The notes below the pieces were generated by a model. That model was not told the origin of the DNA. It saw only the letters and a program-made list of their open reading frames with translations, and did no database searches. Made by a program: the position numbers and the translations under genes. Of a stretch of 64,000 nucleotides of DNA, positions 61,531 through 64,000 are shown one piece after another (position 1 is the stretch's first letter; the number at the start of each line of letters is the position of its first letter). The DNA is taken from contig CAMDCE010000017.1 of the NCBI GenBank assembly GCA_945889625.1, positions 20,266 through 84,265 of the forward strand, given 5' to 3'. This stretch comes from Asaia bogorensis. Lineage in GTDB: Bacteria > Pseudomonadota > Alphaproteobacteria > Reyranellales > Reyranellaceae.

Positions 61531-62514
61531 CTAGCGCGGCATGGTGCGGCGCCAGCGCAGCGTATCCTCAATTTGTGTCGCGAGGTCGCGCATCGGCCGC
61601 CAGCCCAGTTCGCGCTTCGCCTTGGAAATGTCGCCGACCAGCTTGGGCGAGTCGCCGGCGCGCCGCGGCCCGACGGTGTGCGGCACGGATCGGCCGGCGA
61701 TCCGTCCGGTTTCGGCCACCGCCTGCCTGACGCTGTAGCCCGAGCCGGAGCCGAGATTGAACGCCTCGTGCCGCCCGCCGCCACCGGCGCGATGGAGCCA
61801 GTCGATGGCCTTGAGATGCGCCTCGGCAAGATCGGTCACGTGCACGAAGTCGCGCACGCAGGAGCCGTCCGGCGTCGGATAGTCGGTGCCAAGCAGCGCC
61901 AGCGCCGGTCCGAAGCCCAGCACCGCATCCGCGGCCAGCGGCAGCAGGTGGGTTTCGGGATTGTGCGCCTCGCCGATCTCGCCGCCGGCATCGGATCCCG
62001 CAGCGTTAAAGTAGCGCAACGACACCGCACGAAGGCCGGCGCCGGCGCCTTCCGAGAGCGCCCGTTCGACGCGCGCCTTAGACTCGGCGTAGGGGCTTAT
62101 CGGCGCGATAGGATGCGTCTCGGCGAGCAGGTCGGTCTGCGGAAGGCCATAGACGGCGCACGTGCTGGAAAAGACAAACGCCTCGACGTCGTGGCGGAGC
62201 GCGGCGGCGATCAGAATTTCGGTCTTGGCCGCGTTGTTGTCGAGGTAGCGCTCCGGTTGCCTTACCGACTCGCCGACCTCGATGTATCCGGCGAGATGGA
62301 TGACCGCGGCCGGCCGGTGGCGGGCGAACACCTCGTCGAGACGGGCGGCGTCGCCGATGTCACCACGCTCCAGTGGTCCCCACTTCACCGCCCACTCGTG
62401 GCCCTTTTCGAGCGTGTCGTAGCAGACCGCGACGGCGCCTGCGTCGGCCAGCGCCTTGCAGACATGGCTGCCGATGTATCCCGCGCCACCCGTGACGAGG
62501 ATGGCGCGGCTCAC
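61531..62514 (-). CDS. galE: UDP-glucose 4-epimerase
   Basis: A 327-aa GalE: TGGAGYIGSHVCKALAD for NAD, VIHLAGYIEVGES, SSTCAVYG (Ser117/Thr118), SPYAESK (Tyr142/Lys146), RYFNAAGSD and the C-terminal RRAGDSPKLVGDISKA. It interconverts UDP-glucose and UDP-galactose. The start is GTG at 62514 with a GAGG Shine-Dalgarno. It lies 16 bp after tRNA-Thr on the same strand, so it may be read through from the tRNA transcript. Confidence 0.93.
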   Translation of the reverse strand: MSRAILVTGGAGYIGSHVCKALADAGAVAVCYDTLEKGHEWAVKWGPLERGDIGDAARLDEVFARHRPAAVIHLAGYIEVGESVRQPERYLDNNAAKTEILIAAALRHDVEAFVFSSTCAVYGLPQTDLLAETHPIAPISPYAESKARVERALSEGAGAGLRAVSLRYFNAAGSDAGGEIGEAHNPETHLLPLAADAVLGFGPALALLGTDYPTPDGSCVRDFVHVTDLAEAHLKAIDWLHRAGGGGRHEAFNLGSGSGYSVRQAVAETGRIAGRSVPHTVGPRRAGDSPKLVGDISKAKRELGWRPMRDLATQIEDTLRWRRTMPR

Positions 62515-62530
62515 GACGCGCCTCGGTGGA

Positions 62531-62605
62531 TGGTGCCGGGTGAGGGATTTGAACCCCCGACCTTCGGTTTACAAAACCGCTGCACTACCACTGTGCTAAC
62601 CCGGC
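62531..62605 (-). tRNA. tRNA-Thr (anticodon TGT)
   Basis: On the minus strand the acceptor arm GCCGGGT pairs with ACCCGGC, followed by discriminator A and an encoded CCA. D-arm GCAC/GTGC, anticodon loop TTTGTAA (TGT) and TψC loop GTTCAAAT are all present. It reads ACA (and related) codons. Confidence 0.93.
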
Positions 62606-62671
62606 CCGATGACCTGTCGTGTTCTCAATTATCATCTGGAAGGCATTGAAAATAAAGAATTTGCTGGCGAC

Positions 62672-63448
62672 TCAGGGTGTCGCTCGGCGTCGCGCCCATT
62701 CATAGGCGGCGATCGCCGCGGCATTGGAGACATTGAGCGCGGCAAGCGCTGCCGTGGTGGGAATCGTCACCAGATGATCGCATTTCTCGGCGGTCAGCCG
62801 GCGCAAGCCTTCGCCCTCGGCGCCCAGCACGATGCAGACGCGGCCGGCGAGATCGAGTTGGGCGATCGACGTGTCGCCGCGCTCGTCGAGACCGTGAAGC
62901 CAGAAGCCCGCATCCTTGAGCTGCTCCAGGGCGCGCGCAAGATTGACGGCGCGCACCAGAGGCACGACCTCGAGCGCGCCGGAAGCGGCCTTGGCCAGCA
63001 CGCCGGTGTCGGCGGGCGCGTGCCGCTCGGTGACGATGACGCCGGCAACTCCGAACGCTGCAGCGGAACGCATGATGGCGCCGACATTGTGCGGGTCGGT
63101 CACCTGATCGAGTGCCAGAACGAGGGCGGCATCGCCGCAGCGCGCCAGGATATCCTCGAGGGCGGCTTCCTCGAGCGGCGCCACGAGGGCGGCGAGGCCC
63201 TGATGGACCGCTCCCGTCGGCAGGCGCTGGGCGAGTTCCTCTCGCGATACCGTCACGGCCTTGCTGGCCAGGCCTGCCGCAGTGAACTGGGCGGCGTGGC
63301 GCTCGGCCACTTCCTTGGTCGCCAGCAGCCGCTCGAACTTGCGCTCGGGATTGGCCAGGGCTGCGAGCACGGGATGACGGCCGTACAGCCACACCGCCTG
63401 GTGGCCGCCACGGGAAGGTCGGGGGAGGGTTTGCTGGCGGGGGCGCAT
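62672..63448 (-). CDS. rlmB: 23S rRNA (guanosine(2251)-2'-O)-methyltransferase RlmB
   Basis: A 258-aa TrmH/SPOUT methyltransferase. The N-terminal substrate domain opens with WLYGRHPVLAALANPERK. The C-terminal trefoil knot carries LVLALDQVTDPHNVGAIMRSA, IVLGAEGEGLRRLT and ALNVSNAAAIAAYEWAR, the three SPOUT motifs. The start at 63448 is used because the longer frame adds a non-conserved leader. It methylates G2251 in the peptidyl-transferase P loop. It is divergent from the tRNA-Tyr-tRNA-Gly-tuf transcript. Confidence 0.93.
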   Translation of the reverse strand: MRPRQQTLPRPSRGGHQAVWLYGRHPVLAALANPERKFERLLATKEVAERHAAQFTAAGLASKAVTVSREELAQRLPTGAVHQGLAALVAPLEEAALEDILARCGDAALVLALDQVTDPHNVGAIMRSAAAFGVAGVIVTERHAPADTGVLAKAASGALEVVPLVRAVNLARALEQLKDAGFWLHGLDERGDTSIAQLDLAGRVCIVLGAEGEGLRRLTAEKCDHLVTIPTTAALAALNVSNAAAIAAYEWARRRATP

Positions 63449-63597
63449 GGCGAGCCTTGTATGGTGTGACGCCGATAGGGGCAAATCCGGTGTGCCATGG
63501 GGATTTGGCCCTTGACGTAACCCATTGGATTTGCGAGCTACGCGCGCCCGTTTCACGGGTCGAACAGGCTATATCTCGCGCTGCGCGCCGCAGGTTC

Positions 63598-63684
63598 GGA
63601 GGGGTGGCCGAGCGGTCAATGGCAGCAGACTGTAAATCTGCCGACTTCGCGTCTACGAAGGTTCGAATCCTTCCCCCTCCACCA
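63598..63684 (+). tRNA. tRNA-Tyr (anticodon GTA)
   Basis: Class II tRNA, 87 bases including encoded CCA. The acceptor GGAGGGG pairs with CCCCTCC; anticodon loop CTGTAAA (GTA); a long variable arm (GACTTCGCGTCTACG region) and TψC loop GTTCGAAT. It is the first gene of a tRNA-Tyr-tRNA-Gly-tuf run. Confidence 0.95.
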
Positions 63685-63721
63685 GCGGATCTTGGCGCGA
63701 GATTGGCTCTGTTTGGGCGTT

Positions 63722-63795
63722 GCGGGTGTAGCTCAATGGTAGAGCAGAAGCCTTCCAAGCTTACGACGAGGGTTCGATTCCCTTCACCCGCTCCA
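63722..63795 (+). tRNA. tRNA-Gly (anticodon TCC)
   Basis: Acceptor GCGGGTG pairs with CACCCGC; discriminator T and encoded CCA end at 63795. Anticodon loop CTTCCAA gives TCC; TψC loop GTTCGATT. It lies 37 bases after tRNA-Tyr. Confidence 0.95.
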
Positions 63796-63833
63796 AGATT
63801 TGGCTAAGTCGGTCTGTCTAGAAGCTGAAAGCA

Positions 63834-63848
63834 TCACGAGGGTCGTGA
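63834..63848 (+). promoter_or_regulatory. Hairpin enclosing the tuf Shine-Dalgarno
   Basis: TCACGA-GGG-TCGTGA is a perfect 6-bp inverted repeat 4 bases before the tuf ATG. The tuf Shine-Dalgarno GAGGG (63838-63842) is its loop and inner stem, so the hairpin could modulate translation. Confidence 0.55.
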
Positions 63849-63852
63849 CATC

Positions 63853-64000
63853 ATGACGAAGGCGAAGTTTGAGCGGAACAAGCCGCACTGCAACATCGGG
63901 ACGATCGGTCACGTCGACCACGGCAAGACGTCGCTGACGGCTGCGATCACCAAGGTGTTGGCGAAGACGGGCGGCGCGACGTTCACGGCGTACGACCAGA
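63853..64000 (+). CDS. tuf: Elongation factor Tu, N-terminal part
   Basis: Only the first 49 codons are present; the gene runs off the right edge. The protein begins [20 protein letters not shown] and contains the G1 loop GHVDHGKT, which leaves no doubt it is EF-Tu, carrier of aminoacyl-tRNA to the ribosome. The ATG at 63853 lies 10 bases after GAGGG. Codon choice is strongly biased (ACG, AAG, GCG), unlike neighbouring genes, as expected for very high expression. It is the third gene of the tRNA-Tyr-tRNA-Gly-tuf run. Confidence 0.97.
   Translation, partial: MTKAKFERNKPHCNIGTIGHVDHGKTSLTAAITKVLAKTGGATFTAYDQ

Noticed and set aside
63449..63597. A promoter for the tRNA-Tyr-tRNA-Gly-tuf run
   Set aside because: TTGACG (63512) and TATATC (63570) exist but are not at a workable spacing from each other, so I could not define a promoter although one must be present. 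The CCCGT-TTC-ACGGG stem at 63547-63559 is unexplained.

Overview
The window is about 65% G+C and gene-dense. It looks like the chromosome of an environmental alphaproteobacterium; a Reyranella- or Rhodospirillales-like relative is my guess from gene content, not something I could test. The content is typical of a metabolically versatile heterotroph: a Bug-type tricarboxylate-transporter receptor, a liv branched-chain amino acid ABC operon, many acyl-CoA enzymes and short-chain dehydrogenases, and several ring- or acid-oxidising enzymes. I see no transposase, integrase, phage gene or CRISPR array.

Layout. 1-12.3 kb: two related Fe(II)/2-oxoglutarate oxygenases (one cut by the window edge), an MscS-type channel, an aldo/keto reductase, a persulfide dioxygenase-rhodanese fusion, an alpha/beta hydrolase, an enolase-superfamily protein, an SDR, and a tightly coupled Bug receptor-LigA-LigB set, then a third 2OG oxygenase and another hydrolase. 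12.3-20.8 kb, minus strand: two tandem SDRs, then the complete livHMGF-acyl-CoA synthetase-livK operon with a recognisable promoter and terminator. 20.8-30.2 kb: an acyl-CoA dehydrogenase, two hotdog thioesterases, a transglutaminase-like protein, a multifunctional-enzyme-type SDR, an M20 peptidase and a GST. An IclR regulator follows, divergent from an acyl-CoA ligase plus MaoC-like dehydratase, with a perfect palindrome beside its start. Then comes a decayed Bug-receptor fragment.

30.2-45.7 kb: hydrolases and a D-aminoacylase-like amidohydrolase, a fatty-acid desaturase broken by two in-frame TAG codons, two small lipoproteins, 2,2-dialkylglycine decarboxylase (dgdA), an HCCA-isomerase-like protein, a glutamine amidotransferase, a QmcA/NfeD pair, two MFS transporters, a cytochrome c, a formamidase-like protein, rlmJ and ppk2. 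45.8-49.5 kb: an Mla-type lipid transport operon (STAS-MlaE, MlaF, MlaD, PqiC-like lipoprotein). 49.5-53.2 kb: a phosphotransferase, an Asn/Gly/Arg-rich secreted protein and another acyl-CoA ligase.

53.2-62.5 kb is a sugar/glycoconjugate region: a UDP-glucuronate decarboxylase, a GDP-mannose 3,5-epimerase-like enzyme, galE, and an unusual four-gene run (glycosyltransferase, carbamoyltransferase, and two subunits of a molybdenum hydroxylase), all joined by 4-base start/stop overlaps. A 127-bp palindromic element (53274-53400) and a 577-bp non-coding, repeat-bearing gap (60954-61530) also lie here. The right end is a translation locus: tRNA-Thr(TGT), rlmB, tRNA-Tyr(GTA), tRNA-Gly(TCC) and the start of tuf.
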